Origin: Flagellimonas sp947499585
Lineage (GTDB): Bacteria; Bacteroidota; Bacteroidia; Flavobacteriales; Flavobacteriaceae
DNA: 64,000 bases
NCBI RefSeq assembly: GCF_044596045.1
Contig: NZ_CP138995.1
Span: forward strand, 1,364,001 to 1,428,000
Reading direction: 5' to 3'
Shown here in pieces: positions 51,914 to 61,309 of the stretch (position 1 is its first letter; the number at the start of each line of letters is the position of its first letter). The notes under the pieces are model-generated. The model did no database searches and was not told where the DNA came from. It was given only the letters and a program-made list of their open reading frames with translations. The position numbers were made by a program, and so were the translations under genes.

Positions 51914-54019
51914 TTAAAATTGAATGTTAAGTTTTGCGAATACCAATATTCCTGGGTTTATTAGCACATCGTTATCTTGTGCTGCAAGGGGGCTATTCCC
52001 TTTAAAGTCCAAAAGGTTGTTCGCCCCCAGTTGCAGACTGTAATGTTCAAGAAAAGTTTTTCCAAATGTTAGGTTGACCAAGGCATAACCGCCAACAAAG
52101 CTGTTGTCAAAATCGTCCAAGAGATCGTTTCCGTTGCGATCTGTTAAACCAAACCGACTACGGTATGTAACTCTAAGATTGGCGTTTGCGCTCCATTTTG
52201 GAATGTCATAAAAGGCCTTAAAATTGATGGTGTGTCTTGAACGGTTTTCCAATCCAAAATAATCTGATTTGGACAAGCGAATGGTTTCCAGAGTTTCTGG
52301 GTCTCGAGCAAAGACCTCACCATTATCCAACGCATCTTCTTTGTCTTTGTCAAAAGCAAACAAGAGCTGATACCCAGCAGATAGATTAAGCGTTTTAAAA
52401 AGGTTATACTTCAGATCTAACTCAAGCCCTTGGGTGTACACGCTCTCACGGTTAACATATCCAAATACATTTTGACCATTTGTTTTTGCAGCCAAAATTC
52501 TGGTATCGATTAAGTTTTTAAAGTCGTTTCTAAAGAAGTTGAGTTCGGACGATATTTTTCCTTCTTTATAGGCAACCCCAAAATTATAGCCGACGGAACT
52601 TTCAGCATCCAAACGTTCACCTAATTGCGAAGGATCCACTTGCAGTGTGGCAATTTCATCATTGTCTTGAAGGCGTTGAATACCAGCAGCTTCAACCTCC
52701 TTTCCAAAAACAGAATATCCGCCGCCTGCGGCGTTGGTAAAATCGAGATATAGCTGACGGAAATCAGGGGCTTTGAAACCGCTTCCCACGGACCCTTTTA
52801 TAGAAAAAGAAGGGGTAATATCATATTTGGCAGAGATTTTTGGACTTAGTTGGGAGTTATACTCACTGTGATTATCAAAACGTGCCCCAGTTATGATATT
52901 TAGTTTTTCAATAGGTTTAAAATCATACTGGATAAAAATATATTGAGAATTAAAAGTGACCGTTTCAGCAAAAAGAGAACGGTCTAGGGTTTCAAAATTA
53001 TAACCACCTCCAATGGTTAGTGTGTTGTTGAGGCTAAAAGAGTGATTGAACCGTATTTCTGGCCTAAAGAGTTTTTGGTCAAAATCGTTGGCAATAAGAA
53101 GTTCATTATCAATAGGGTCAACAACCTGTTCATCGGTAATATAGTTGGTATAGTAAAACTCATATTGTAGATTGGTTTTTTTTGAAGCATTGTGATTTAC
53201 CCGCAACTGGGCATTTGCATCTTTTTCTTCACTAGTGCTGGGTTGTATATCAAATTCTTGATAGAAATATCTGCCCGATGCGAAAACATCTATATTCTTA
53301 GCGATATCAAAAAAGAGACGGCCGTTTAAAGTATAGTTGAAAAAAGGATTAACGGTTTGTCCATCTTGGGTAGGGGCGAGGTCATAACCATCTGTACTTA
53401 ATCGGTCAGCAAAAATGGAATAACCTATTTTTTTGGTGCGTTGATTGAGGCTGAGGTTGGTATTTTGATTGTTAAAGGTTGCGGCTCGGTGCGAAACCTG
53501 TCCGCTAATGTTTTCAGAAGTAGGTTTTTCTGTGATGATATTGATGACACCGCCCAGGGCTTCTGAACCGAAAAGGCTCGATGATGGGCCTTTGACAACT
53601 TCTATTTGTTTAATGTTACCAATAGCAAAACGACTTAAATCCAAATTCCCAGAACTACGTCCCACCACAGGAACCCCATCAATAAGAACCAAAATATAGT
53701 CAGATGCTATTCCTTGAATCTGGACACCCTCTCCACCTCCAATAGTTGCATCTGGGGTCATAATAATTCCAGTTTGTTCATTCAATATCTCGTTTAATCG
53801 AGTTACTCCCGTTTGTTGTAACTGTTTTTTAGAAATTAAGGTTACGGGTAAAGGAAGAGAAGATAATTGGCGTACAGTACGTGTTGCGGTCACTATTACT
53901 TCATCCAAATTTTCAATGAGAATGGAGTCTTTCTCGTTTTCAACCTGTTCTTGAGCGACACTTAAAGCGCAGAAAAAAAGTAAAAAATAAAAGAGAATAT
54001 TATTTTTATTTAGACTCAT
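51914..54019 (-). CDS. TonB-dependent receptor for heme or siderophore
   Basis: A 701-residue outer membrane receptor. A signal peptide is followed by a plug domain (LDEVIVTATRTVRQLSSLPL; GGGEGVQIQGIASDYILVLI; VKGPSSSLFGSEALGGVINI) and a 22-strand barrel ending with a terminal aromatic (FAKLNIQF). Its operon mates HmuY and DoxX indicate heme or hemophore-bound iron as substrate. A palindrome upstream (54052-54067) is a candidate iron-responsive operator. Confidence 0.95.
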   Translation of the reverse strand: MSLNKNNILFYFLLFFCALSVAQEQVENEKDSILIENLDEVIVTATRTVRQLSSLPLPVTLISKKQLQQTGVTRLNEILNEQTGIIMTPDATIGGGEGVQIQGIASDYILVLIDGVPVVGRSSGNLDLSRFAIGNIKQIEVVKGPSSSLFGSEALGGVINIITEKPTSENISGQVSHRAATFNNQNTNLSLNQRTKKIGYSIFADRLSTDGYDLAPTQDGQTVNPFFNYTLNGRLFFDIAKNIDVFASGRYFYQEFDIQPSTSEEKDANAQLRVNHNASKKTNLQYEFYYTNYITDEQVVDPIDNELLIANDFDQKLFRPEIRFNHSFSLNNTLTIGGGYNFETLDRSLFAETVTFNSQYIFIQYDFKPIEKLNIITGARFDNHSEYNSQLSPKISAKYDITPSFSIKGSVGSGFKAPDFRQLYLDFTNAAGGGYSVFGKEVEAAGIQRLQDNDEIATLQVDPSQLGERLDAESSVGYNFGVAYKEGKISSELNFFRNDFKNLIDTRILAAKTNGQNVFGYVNRESVYTQGLELDLKYNLFKTLNLSAGYQLLFAFDKDKEDALDNGEVFARDPETLETIRLSKSDYFGLENRSRHTINFKAFYDIPKWSANANLRVTYRSRFGLTDRNGNDLLDDFDNSFVGGYALVNLTFGKTFLEHYSLQLGANNLLDFKGNSPLAAQDNDVLINPGILVFAKLNIQF

Positions 54020-54051
54020 TCTAATTAGATTTGCGACAAATATATATTTAT

Positions 54052-54067
54052 TTTAAATTAATCTAAA
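54052..54067. promoter_or_regulatory. Candidate iron-responsive operator
   Basis: TTTAAATTAATCTAAA, a 16-bp palindrome with one mismatch, 33 bp before the TonB receptor start and 57 bp before DUF6607. Its TTTAnATTAATnTAAA form resembles metal-responsive repressor boxes. It could serve both divergent genes. Confidence 0.5.
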
Positions 54068-54123
54068 TAAGAATAGTATAATTTTTTATTTTTTTTTCGA
54101 ATCCAAAAAACAATACATTTAAA

Positions 54124-55032
54124 ATGAAAAGAGTAGCGATTTTTAGCGTCTTTAGCTTAGCGTTTGTATTTGCCGCAATGGCTCAAAACAAGAAAGAACA
54201 GGACAAAAAAGCCATCAAGGACATGTGTGGCTGTTATGAAGTCAGCTTTGACTTTGCAGAGACTTTTGAATATTCAAAAGATACAGCTTATGTACCCTCA
54301 AAGGTTAAACATGATAAAGGTCTTGAATGGGTACAATTAGTGGATGACACTGCTGACAAAATTGTGATGCAGCACTTACTTATTGTTGGAAAACCAGATA
54401 GTCCACATGTAATTAAGCACTGGAGACAAGATTGGTTATATGAGAATACAGATTTGTACACGTATGATGTAAATAACAAATGGAAGTATGTGCAATTACC
54501 TAAAGAAGATGTGAAAGGACAGTGGAGCCAGAAGGTATTTCAGGTGGATGATAGCCCCCGTTATGAAGGTTCAGCTACTTGGGTACACGTGGATGGTAAA
54601 AGTTCATGGGAGAACACGACCGATGCACCATTACCCAGAAGGGAATATACCAAGCGAAGTGACTACAATGTAACCGTACGTACCAATAAACATGCTATCA
54701 CCAATGAAGGATGGATTCATGATCAGGATAACAATAAGGTGATACGCAAAGAGGGGCAAGAAGACATCGTATTAGCTCAGGAAAAGGGTTTGAATACTTA
54801 TAAAAAGGTTGACGATACCCGTTGTTTGGCTGCGCAAAACTGGTGGAAAGAAAATCATCAGGATTGGGCTTTGGTAAGAGCAAAATGGGATGCTGTGTTT
54901 GCTCGCAAGTCTAATCTTCATTTAAATGCAAAGGTCGATGACAAACCTTTATATGCCCACTTGTTCGCCAAAGAATTTGTGAAAAGTGAAGATAACATTG
55001 ATAAAATAATAGAAACCTTTATTGCGAAGTAG
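54124..55032 (+). CDS. DUF6607 exported protein
   Basis: A 302-residue protein with signal peptide (IFSVFSLAFVFAAMAQ). The mature start DKKAIKDMCGCYEVSFDFAE and blocks HVIKHWRQDWLYENTDLYTY and NTTDAPLPRREYTKRSDYNV identify DUF6607. It is divergent from the TonB receptor operon and shares the candidate iron operator, so a link to iron or heme uptake is plausible. Confidence 0.85.
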   Translation: MKRVAIFSVFSLAFVFAAMAQNKKEQDKKAIKDMCGCYEVSFDFAETFEYSKDTAYVPSKVKHDKGLEWVQLVDDTADKIVMQHLLIVGKPDSPHVIKHWRQDWLYENTDLYTYDVNNKWKYVQLPKEDVKGQWSQKVFQVDDSPRYEGSATWVHVDGKSSWENTTDAPLPRREYTKRSDYNVTVRTNKHAITNEGWIHDQDNNKVIRKEGQEDIVLAQEKGLNTYKKVDDTRCLAAQNWWKENHQDWALVRAKWDAVFARKSNLHLNAKVDDKPLYAHLFAKEFVKSEDNIDKIIETFIAK

Positions 55033-55053
55033 TGTAATTAGTTTGGTTAATAG

Positions 55054-55078
55054 AAAGCTGCCCATTTAGGGTGGCTTT
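55054..55078. terminator. Bidirectional terminator
   Basis: AAAGCTGCCC, loop ATTTA, GGGTGGCTTT between the convergent DUF6607 and VOC genes, with T-rich tails in both directions. Confidence 0.6.
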
Positions 55079-55501
55079 TTATTTACCCATATAACCCTTT
55101 TCTACTAGACGTTTGGATATCCACCAGTAGTTGCCCGCAGGATCAACAATTCCCCCTTGACGATCTTCATACGGCATATCCGCAGGTTCAAATACTACCT
55201 CTGCACCTTGGGCCAATGCGTTTTGATACATGGTGTCCACATCTTCTAAATATAAATAGAAAGCAGTTCGCATTCCCTCAAACTGTCCCCTTGCCTGGCT
55301 GATCATAAAACAACTATCCCCAATTTTGAGAATAACATTGCTAATGTCACTATTTGTTTCGTTGATGGATCTATTTATTTCTTCAGCGTAAAACGCTTTT
55401 TGTAGAAAGTTAATTAAAGCCTCTGGATCTGCTACGAACAAATATGAGTTTACGTTGCTAAAGCCTTCAGGAGTATAGGTATTGAACACGGTTTTTATCA
55501 T
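55079..55501 (-). CDS. VOC family protein (PhnB/glyoxalase-like)
   Basis: A 140-residue two-module vicinal-oxygen-chelate protein: VNSYLFVADPEALINFLQKA, ILKIGDSCFMISQARGQFEG, AFYLYLEDVDTMYQNALAQG and the end GGIVDPAGNYWWISKR. Metal ligands are not complete by eye (there is no N-terminal His), so activity is uncertain. Cytoplasmic, possibly a resistance or demethylase-like protein. Confidence 0.88.
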   Translation of the reverse strand: MIKTVFNTYTPEGFSNVNSYLFVADPEALINFLQKAFYAEEINRSINETNSDISNVILKIGDSCFMISQARGQFEGMRTAFYLYLEDVDTMYQNALAQGAEVVFEPADMPYEDRQGGIVDPAGNYWWISKRLVEKGYMGK

Positions 55502-55567
55502 CTAATGGTTAAAGGATTCAAGGATTAGGTACAAAATAAGTATTTTTAGTTTATATCAATAAGACCA

Positions 55568-56425
55568 ATGACGAGGGATATATTGGATATCAACGATTTT
55601 ATCATTCTAATAGAGGAAGCAACCGCAGAAAAGGTAACTATAGACTCCTGTTTATTTGATGAGCCTGTTATTGCAGTTGCATTTTATGGTTCTGGAAATG
55701 TTGATCTTTCCGTCAAATATGGAGATAGACAAAAGGATTTTAAACATACTAAAGGATTGACGCTCTCTTTTTATGCGGATGAAAAAGTTGAATTTGAACA
55801 TACAGTTTCCGCAAGTAAGCCTTTGGAATGTATTGTTATTGCTACTTCTCCACGAAATCTTGAAAAATTGCCCAATGAAGAAGGAGAGTTATTTTCCCAG
55901 ATGTTGAATCAACTGGTTAACCCATCTGATCACTATGTGGAGGGCCCACAGTTTTTAATGACCCCTGAAATGCAATCCATAGTAGATCAGGTTTTTCGTG
56001 TTTCATATGATGGAAAAACCAAGATGATGTTTCTTAGAAGCCAAATAACGGCATTGATAGCGCATTTTTTTGGTGAACTTGCTTTGTTGGACAAGGAAGT
56101 TATTAAACCCTCTGAAAAAGAAAAATTATTTGAAGCGAAGGAAATTCTTTCCAATAATTTGGACTCGCCCCCATCATTAACAGAATTGTCCAAACAAATT
56201 GGACTGAACACCTTCAAACTGAAAAAGAACTTTAAAGAACTCTTTGGTGTGCCCGTTTTCAAATATCTTCAGAACGAACGACTTTCAAAAGCACATTATT
56301 TAATTAGAAATCAAGAGGCGACTGTTCAAGAGGCCGCTTGGCATGTGGGTTATGATAGTTTAAGTTCCTTTTCAAACGCTTTTGCTAAAAAGTATGGTTT
56401 TCGCCCTAGCGAAATTAGAAAATAG
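55568..56425 (+). CDS. AraC-family transcriptional regulator
   Basis: A 285-residue protein. The C-terminal 100 residues are two helix-turn-helices (LTELSKQIGLNTFKLKKNFK; QEAAWHVGYDSLSSFSNAFA, ending KKYGFRPSEIR). The N-terminal domain is of the PchR type without recognisable ligand pocket. It is followed by a three-gene operon on the same strand, its likely target. Confidence 0.93.
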   Translation: MTRDILDINDFIILIEEATAEKVTIDSCLFDEPVIAVAFYGSGNVDLSVKYGDRQKDFKHTKGLTLSFYADEKVEFEHTVSASKPLECIVIATSPRNLEKLPNEEGELFSQMLNQLVNPSDHYVEGPQFLMTPEMQSIVDQVFRVSYDGKTKMMFLRSQITALIAHFFGELALLDKEVIKPSEKEKLFEAKEILSNNLDSPPSLTELSKQIGLNTFKLKKNFKELFGVPVFKYLQNERLSKAHYLIRNQEATVQEAAWHVGYDSLSSFSNAFAKKYGFRPSEIRK

Positions 56426-56549
56426 GGTGCTTTTCTTAATCTGGTAAAACAGTATTAAATCCTTTTAGAACAAATCATTCTCCTTTTCAAACAAATACAG
56501 CCATCTATCCAGCTCTAGATTTGCTCCTGTAATTAAAAAACAGAGTATT

Positions 56550-56948
56550 ATGAAAATTTATAGAGCAATACTAATTGGAGCCCTGATATGGATTCTTGGA
56601 GTAAGCATCTTCATGGCATCTTATTATTTGCCATTTATGGAAGATTTAGACCAACAAGCTAACATTGTGCTGGCCATATCTATTGTGCCGCTAGTGTGGT
56701 TAGGAATGTTTTTGTACTACAAAAAAGGTGATAAAACACATGGTTATGAGGTTGGTGAGATTATGCTACTGACCAGTATAGCTTTAGATGCTTTGATAAC
56801 AGTACCATTGATAGTTATTCCCGCTGGCGGCAGTCATTATAGCTTTTTTACCTCTTTTGATTTTTGGTTCATTGCTTTTGAGTTCATTATCGTGGCCGTA
56901 CTGTATTGGCGCATAATGGTTAGGCCCAAGTTGGATTACCAAGGATAA
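56550..56948 (+). CDS. DUF5367-like four-helix membrane protein
   Basis: A 132-residue protein with four transmembrane helices (about 5-25, 38-57, 70-92, 103-124), like the DUF5367 family found next to AraC regulators. Function unknown. First gene of the operon controlled presumably by the preceding AraC regulator. Confidence 0.78.
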   Translation: MKIYRAILIGALIWILGVSIFMASYYLPFMEDLDQQANIVLAISIVPLVWLGMFLYYKKGDKTHGYEVGEIMLLTSIALDALITVPLIVIPAGGSHYSFFTSFDFWFIAFEFIIVAVLYWRIMVRPKLDYQG

Positions 56949-56966
56949 TAAGTAAAAACATCAACT

Positions 56967-57458
56967 ATGGAATTTTCTATAAACACCGTAACACTTTTTC
57001 TGGCCATAATGCTCACAGGCTTGGCAGCAGGACTATGCTTTACTTGGACTAATGCTATAACCCCGGGAATAGGGCAACTGGAGAACCTGGGTTATCTACG
57101 ATCCTTTCAACAAATGAACAGAACCATTTTAAATCCTTTGTTTTTTGTGGTATTCTTTGGGCCCGTGCTAATGACGTTGTTTGCTGCCATTTTAAATAAG
57201 GCTGCAGCGCCCCAGACATTCTGGATGATTTTGATTGCTGGGGGAGTCTACTTAGTAGGCGTAGCCATGGTAACCATATTTGGCAATGTTCCCTTGAACG
57301 AAATATTGGACAAAACGGACCTTATGGCTAGCAATGAACAAGAACTAAAGGAATTGCGAAAACAGTTTGAAGGTCCATGGAACCGTCTGCATTTGATAAG
57401 AACAATTACATCTGCCATCTCTTTTGGATTATTGATTTTGGCAGGATTCACTAAATAA
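56967..57458 (+). CDS. DUF1772 membrane protein (anthrone-oxygenase-like)
   Basis: A 163-residue protein with four helices; motifs AGLCFTWTNAITPGIGQL, FQQMNRTILNPLFFVVFFGP and FGNVPLNEILD match DUF1772, relatives of anthrone oxygenases. The soluble substrate would be a polyketide or quinone-like compound if active. Same operon, 18 bp after the previous gene. Confidence 0.9.
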   Translation: MEFSINTVTLFLAIMLTGLAAGLCFTWTNAITPGIGQLENLGYLRSFQQMNRTILNPLFFVVFFGPVLMTLFAAILNKAAAPQTFWMILIAGGVYLVGVAMVTIFGNVPLNEILDKTDLMASNEQELKELRKQFEGPWNRLHLIRTITSAISFGLLILAGFTK

Positions 57459-57482
57459 GTATAAACATTAAAATTAAATAGA

Positions 57483-58319
57483 ATGAAAAATAACATTTTA
57501 GTATTAGGAGGAAACGGAAAAACAGGTCGACGAGTAGTTCAAAGATTGAAAAAACTAGACCAAAACGTGCGCATTGGCTCAAGAAGCGAAAATCCCAATT
57601 TTGATTGGGAAAACCCAGAAACTTGGTCTGCTGCACTTGAGGGAATGGACAAAGTATATATCACTTTTCAACCCGATTTGGCGGTACCGGGAGCTTTGGA
57701 AGCTATTGAAGGTTTGGTAAAAGAGGCCAAGCGAAAAGAGGTTAAAAAGCTGGTGCTTCTTTCTGGAAAAGGGGAGCGGGAAGCAGAGTTATGCGAGCAA
57801 GTAGTGATTAACTCTGGAATAGATTACACCATTGTTCGTGCCAGTTGGTTTAATCAGAACTTTAGCGAAAGTTTCTTTTTAGATTCTATTTTAGCGGGTC
57901 ATGTAGCTTTGCCCCAAGCAAATGCCAAAGTACCTTACGTGGATGCAGATGATATTGCCGATGTTGCGGTTGCTGTTTTAATGAACGATAAGCATAATGG
58001 TGAAATTTACGAATTGACCGGTTCCAGGTTTTTAACTTTTGAAGAGGTAATGAATGAGATAGCGGAAGCCTCTGGAAGAGATATCGAATTTACCGCAATT
58101 TCCTTACCGGCATATACCAAAATGATGGAGGAACACGGTATTCCATCGGACTACATATGGTTAATTAATTATTTGTTCACCGAAGTTTTGGGAAATGATG
58201 ATAACCAGGTAATTACCCATGGTATTGAACAGGTTTTAGGTAGAAAACCTAAGGATTTTTCGGATTATGTGAAGGAAACTGCCGCAACCGGAATATGGAA
58301 TCAAACCGTACAGGTGTAA
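57483..58319 (+). CDS. NAD(P)-binding NmrA-type oxidoreductase
   Basis: A 278-residue Rossmann-fold protein. The dinucleotide loop is VLGGNGKTGRRVVQRL (about residues 6-21), with VKKLVLLSGKGEREAEL and YTIVRASWFNQNFSE as in NmrA-like or NAD(P)H:quinone-type enzymes. Last gene of the AraC-controlled operon, which as a set (membrane protein, anthrone-oxygenase-like, NmrA) suggests handling of an aromatic or quinone compound. Confidence 0.88.
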   Translation: MKNNILVLGGNGKTGRRVVQRLKKLDQNVRIGSRSENPNFDWENPETWSAALEGMDKVYITFQPDLAVPGALEAIEGLVKEAKRKEVKKLVLLSGKGEREAELCEQVVINSGIDYTIVRASWFNQNFSESFFLDSILAGHVALPQANAKVPYVDADDIADVAVAVLMNDKHNGEIYELTGSRFLTFEEVMNEIAEASGRDIEFTAISLPAYTKMMEEHGIPSDYIWLINYLFTEVLGNDDNQVITHGIEQVLGRKPKDFSDYVKETAATGIWNQTVQV

Positions 58320-58340
58320 TGAACCCAAGCGTATGAATTT

Positions 58341-58367
58341 AAAGGCAGACCAATTTAGTCTGCCTTT
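58341..58367 (+). terminator. Intrinsic terminator of the NmrA operon
   Basis: AAAGGCAGAC, loop CAATTTA, GTCTGCCTTT and further T. It also lies at the end of the convergent DUF3307 gene. Confidence 0.8.
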
Positions 58368-58368
58368 T

Positions 58369-59094
58369 TTATAAGATGTCAGTCAAATAATTATATACTA
58401 CTCCAGAAAGGATTGCCAGCCCAAAACTCAATAAAGTGCCTATAAGCACATATTCGGTTAGTTTTCGGTTTTTTCCTTTGTTTAAATCCCCAAACCTGAA
58501 TACAGATTTGGCTGTAATCAGCAATCCAATGGCGGCCCATTGGTCGGTCAGGATAAATCCAAAGACAAAAAGGCGCTCCAGCATTCCAATGTATTTTCCA
58601 GCATTTTTTAAAGAACCACCTTCATCTGGATCTTCGGCCTTTAGGATTTCTGCAATATATGGAGCTAATAGCATCCTCATTAGAATGCCAGACACGTAGG
58701 TTACAAATACTAGAAAAGTGATGAATAGAAGATTTTTTTCTACAAAAAGAGTTTCAAAATCAATATCAAAAGGCGTTAGCAAATAAATAACTCCTGTAAT
58801 TACAAGTAAGTGCAAAACTTGATCTACAACAAATAGCCATCGGTAGTTTTTTTCATTGGTAAAGGTTAGTTTGCCGAGATCTATTAAATAATGGGTGGCA
58901 ATAATGATACCGACGATTCCAAGGTATTGAAATTGTAATAGGACCAAAAGGAGAATTAGGTGTACTCCAATATGCCAATACAGGTATTTTGATTTCCACT
59001 TTTTTTCAAGTTTATCGTCTACCCAGTGGCTGGGTTGCAACATAAAATCTCCAATAAAATGTGCCAATAAAAGTTTTAACGTAAGTAGAATCAT
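58369..59094 (-). CDS. DUF3307 membrane protein
   Basis: A 241-residue protein with about six transmembrane helices, beginning MILLTLKLLLAHFIGDFMLQ, the DUF3307 signature. Its start overlaps the stop of the SatD gene by four bases (ATGA), so it is translated with it. Function unknown; the SatD-DUF3307 pair is recurrent in Bacteroidota. Confidence 0.9.
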   Translation of the reverse strand: MILLTLKLLLAHFIGDFMLQPSHWVDDKLEKKWKSKYLYWHIGVHLILLLVLLQFQYLGIVGIIIATHYLIDLGKLTFTNEKNYRWLFVVDQVLHLLVITGVIYLLTPFDIDFETLFVEKNLLFITFLVFVTYVSGILMRMLLAPYIAEILKAEDPDEGGSLKNAGKYIGMLERLFVFGFILTDQWAAIGLLITAKSVFRFGDLNKGKNRKLTEYVLIGTLLSFGLAILSGVVYNYLTDIL

Positions 59095-59693
59095 AACTGT
59101 GAGAGATGGGTTTTATAAAATTGAATCATTTTTTGTACTTCATCAAAACCCGCCCGTATTAGAGCCTCGCTAATATTACTCTGTGATTTTTCCAATACTG
59201 AGGCCAGTTCTTTTTGGTTGGCATTTGGATATTCCATGGCAGTTTTCACTATTCGCGAAGTTGCAGGTAACCAATTGTCCATACCAAGTGCTGCAAGTTG
59301 TAACATAAGATTAATTGGAGCATCAAATGTTTCTGAGTTGGATTTTAGTGCAAGGGTCTGTTTTTTCAAATTTTCAAAACACTCCCCAGAATTTATAAAG
59401 GCAGAACCGTTGGATTCTGTTATTTTTTCTGAGTCATAATCTTTTTCTCCAACACCTATTGCCATGCGAACATCTATTCCTTTTTTCTGTTTTACGTTTG
59501 CTTTGATGTAGATAGCGGCTTCTAAGGCTTTTTCTGGTGAAATTTCCAGTTGAAAGCTATCTCCACGGTAGATTTCCCATTGTGTGGGCTCTTTGCCATA
59601 AGTGTCCAAGGCCGTTTTTAGATAGGGTAACCAAACCTCTGGTGTTGCTTTCCGAGAGTTAATAATATCTCCGGTTATGATTGCGGTTGTCAT
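59091..59693 (-). CDS. SatD-like regulator with C-terminal HTH
   Basis: A 200-residue protein from ATG 59693. The N-terminal part (TTAIITGDIINSRKATPEVW, WEIYRGDSFQLEI) is the SatD-like, cyclase-fold-related domain; the C-terminus (PNANQKELASVLEKSQSNIS) looks like a DNA-binding helix-turn-helix. Three tandem palindromes just upstream are the likely operator, so the protein probably autoregulates. Confidence 0.82.
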   Translation of the reverse strand: MTTAIITGDIINSRKATPEVWLPYLKTALDTYGKEPTQWEIYRGDSFQLEISPEKALEAAIYIKANVKQKKGIDVRMAIGVGEKDYDSEKITESNGSAFINSGECFENLKKQTLALKSNSETFDAPINLMLQLAALGMDNWLPATSRIVKTAMEYPNANQKELASVLEKSQSNISEALIRAGFDEVQKMIQFYKTHLSQL

Positions 59694-59708
59694 ACTCATA
59701 AGCACAAA

Positions 59709-59784
59709 TATCGGTAAAATAACCGATAATTAAAAATATCGGCTAAATAACCGATAATTATGAATATCGTTTAAATAGCCGATA
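59709..59784. promoter_or_regulatory. Triple tandem operator of the SatD operon
   Basis: Three 20-bp palindromic units, TATCGGTAAAATAACCGATA, TATCGGCTAAATAACCGATA and TATCGTTTAAATAGCCGATA, starting at 59709, 59737 and 59765, exactly 28 bp apart. The outermost TATC/GATA arms are conserved. They lie 16-91 bp before the SatD start. Confidence 0.85.
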
Positions 59785-59855
59785 ATGAAAGAAAAGCTGT
59801 AAAGTAACAGTAATGAGCCCTTTTCCAATAGATAGAAAGGAGCCTTTTTATTTTT

Positions 59856-60674
59856 TTAATTTGAAACTCCCTCTCGATAATCAGGAACTAATTTTCCGTC
59901 TACCCAACTCAACATTCTGGTTTCCATAGCAGTTTTTTTCCATTGAGAAGCTTCATCTAAATTTTCATTGCGTTCTTTCTTGAAGAGGATTTTTCCTGAA
60001 ATACCACCTTCATCAAAAGGGAAAACAAATTTTTCTGAATAATAGAACACCCCGGCATCTGAGATTTGTGAAAGTGAAGCAACTTTGGTGAGTTCATCGT
60101 TTTGAGCAAAAAGGTAAATACCTCCTCCCTCCATACCACATGCTTCTGCATAATAATCAATAAGCAATATTCCATCTAGGCCGGGAACACCCTTATCATC
60201 TAAAGCTTTGATGCGAATAGTCGAGTTGGCCAATGGAATCTTTTTTTCAATATAAGTGCCATTCTTTATATTTCTTATATTTAAAAAAGTACGTTTACCT
60301 TCCTTGGAATAAGCAAAAAAATAGTTCTGACTGTTCAATGTCTTTTTTTCTAGAGATAACAGACCTCCTAAGAGATATCCGGTTACACCATCATCATACT
60401 TTACCTTATAGAAAGGGGAATCAAAACCCCTGTAAGGCCAGGTGAACTCGGTCTTCTCTATGATTTTTACCCATTCTCCAATTTTCAGTAGTTCTAATAC
60501 TTCAGATTCAACATCTGGTGCCGCTCGTAACTTAACATCATTGCCAAAGAGATACACCTGCTCCCCAGGTTTAAAATCACATTCTTCCAATGGACAGTTG
60601 TATCCATTCTGAGCTGTTATAGTGGAAAAAGTAAATAGAGTGGTAAGGACTGTAATATAAAAAACTGCTTTCAT
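59856..60674 (-). CDS. Exported SH3-domain protein
   Basis: A 272-residue protein with signal peptide (VLTTLFTFSTITAQ) and one bacterial SH3 domain (about residues 40-105: VYLFGNDVKLRAAPDVESEV, KVKYDDGVTGYLLGGLLSL). The C-terminal half is strand-rich without recognised domain. SH3b domains often bind peptidoglycan, but there is no hydrolase domain here. Two Cys in the mature part (CPLEECDF) may form a bond. Confidence 0.8.
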   Translation of the reverse strand: MKAVFYITVLTTLFTFSTITAQNGYNCPLEECDFKPGEQVYLFGNDVKLRAAPDVESEVLELLKIGEWVKIIEKTEFTWPYRGFDSPFYKVKYDDGVTGYLLGGLLSLEKKTLNSQNYFFAYSKEGKRTFLNIRNIKNGTYIEKKIPLANSTIRIKALDDKGVPGLDGILLIDYYAEACGMEGGGIYLFAQNDELTKVASLSQISDAGVFYYSEKFVFPFDEGGISGKILFKKERNENLDEASQWKKTAMETRMLSWVDGKLVPDYREGVSN

Positions 60675-60815
60675 CTTTTTAATTTTAAGGATTAAACAGT
60701 TCTTAGGAAGGTTATAATATATACGGTATAAAACGACAAAATGGTTTACCGTAATAGATTTAGAAACAATGTAATTATTATAAATGGGGGAGATTATTTA
60801 GGGACGCAAAAAAAA

Positions 60816-60844
60816 GAAGCCACGTACATGGCTGACGTGGCTTC
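60816..60844 (-). terminator. Intrinsic terminator
   Basis: GAAGCCACGT / ACGTGGCTTC around a 9-nt loop, followed on the minus strand by eight T. It ends the small exported gene upstream (60863-61309). Confidence 0.85.
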
Positions 60845-60862
60845 TAAAATCAACAAAAAACA

Positions 60863-61309
60863 TTATCCTCTTCTTCCTTTCTCCTGCATTTTCTTTTTGC
60901 TTTTTATTCCCTTTCTTAGCTTCAATTTTTTCCATGTTTGGTACTGCTCATCTGATAGTACCTTCTTCATTTTTTGATGATGCGCAATTTGATAGTCTAA
61001 TCTTGCATTTTCTATTTCAAATCGTTCATCCGGTGTGGGTTTTCTCCACTCGCCACCTTCTTTTTTTGTCTTGATCTCTTCATGTTTGGCTTTTCGCATT
61101 TCAGCCTCTTCCAAACTGATTTCCATGACCTGTTTTTGTTGCCCTTCATTTAGGTCCAGTGCTAAAGTCAATTTTTTAGTGCGTAACGTTGCAATTTGGG
61201 CCGCGGTCATATCAGCCTTTGCACTTTTTCCTGTTCTAGGTCCTTCATGTTTTTGTGCTGTTGCACTCAATGTGGCCAATACGACCACTAATACTACGAA
61301 TCGTTTCAT
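60863..61309 (-). CDS. Spy/CpxP-like or DUF4890 exported helical protein
   Basis: A 148-residue protein with signal peptide (MKRFVVLVVVLATLSATAQ) and an all-helical basic body (LTLALDLNEGQQKQVMEISL, then KVLSDEQYQTWKKL). The LNxxQxxQV and LSxEQxxxWxKL pattern resembles the LTxxQ repeats of periplasmic stress chaperones. Chaperone activity is an inference. Confidence 0.75.
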   Translation of the reverse strand: MKRFVVLVVVLATLSATAQKHEGPRTGKSAKADMTAAQIATLRTKKLTLALDLNEGQQKQVMEISLEEAEMRKAKHEEIKTKKEGGEWRKPTPDERFEIENARLDYQIAHHQKMKKVLSDEQYQTWKKLKLRKGIKSKKKMQEKGRRG

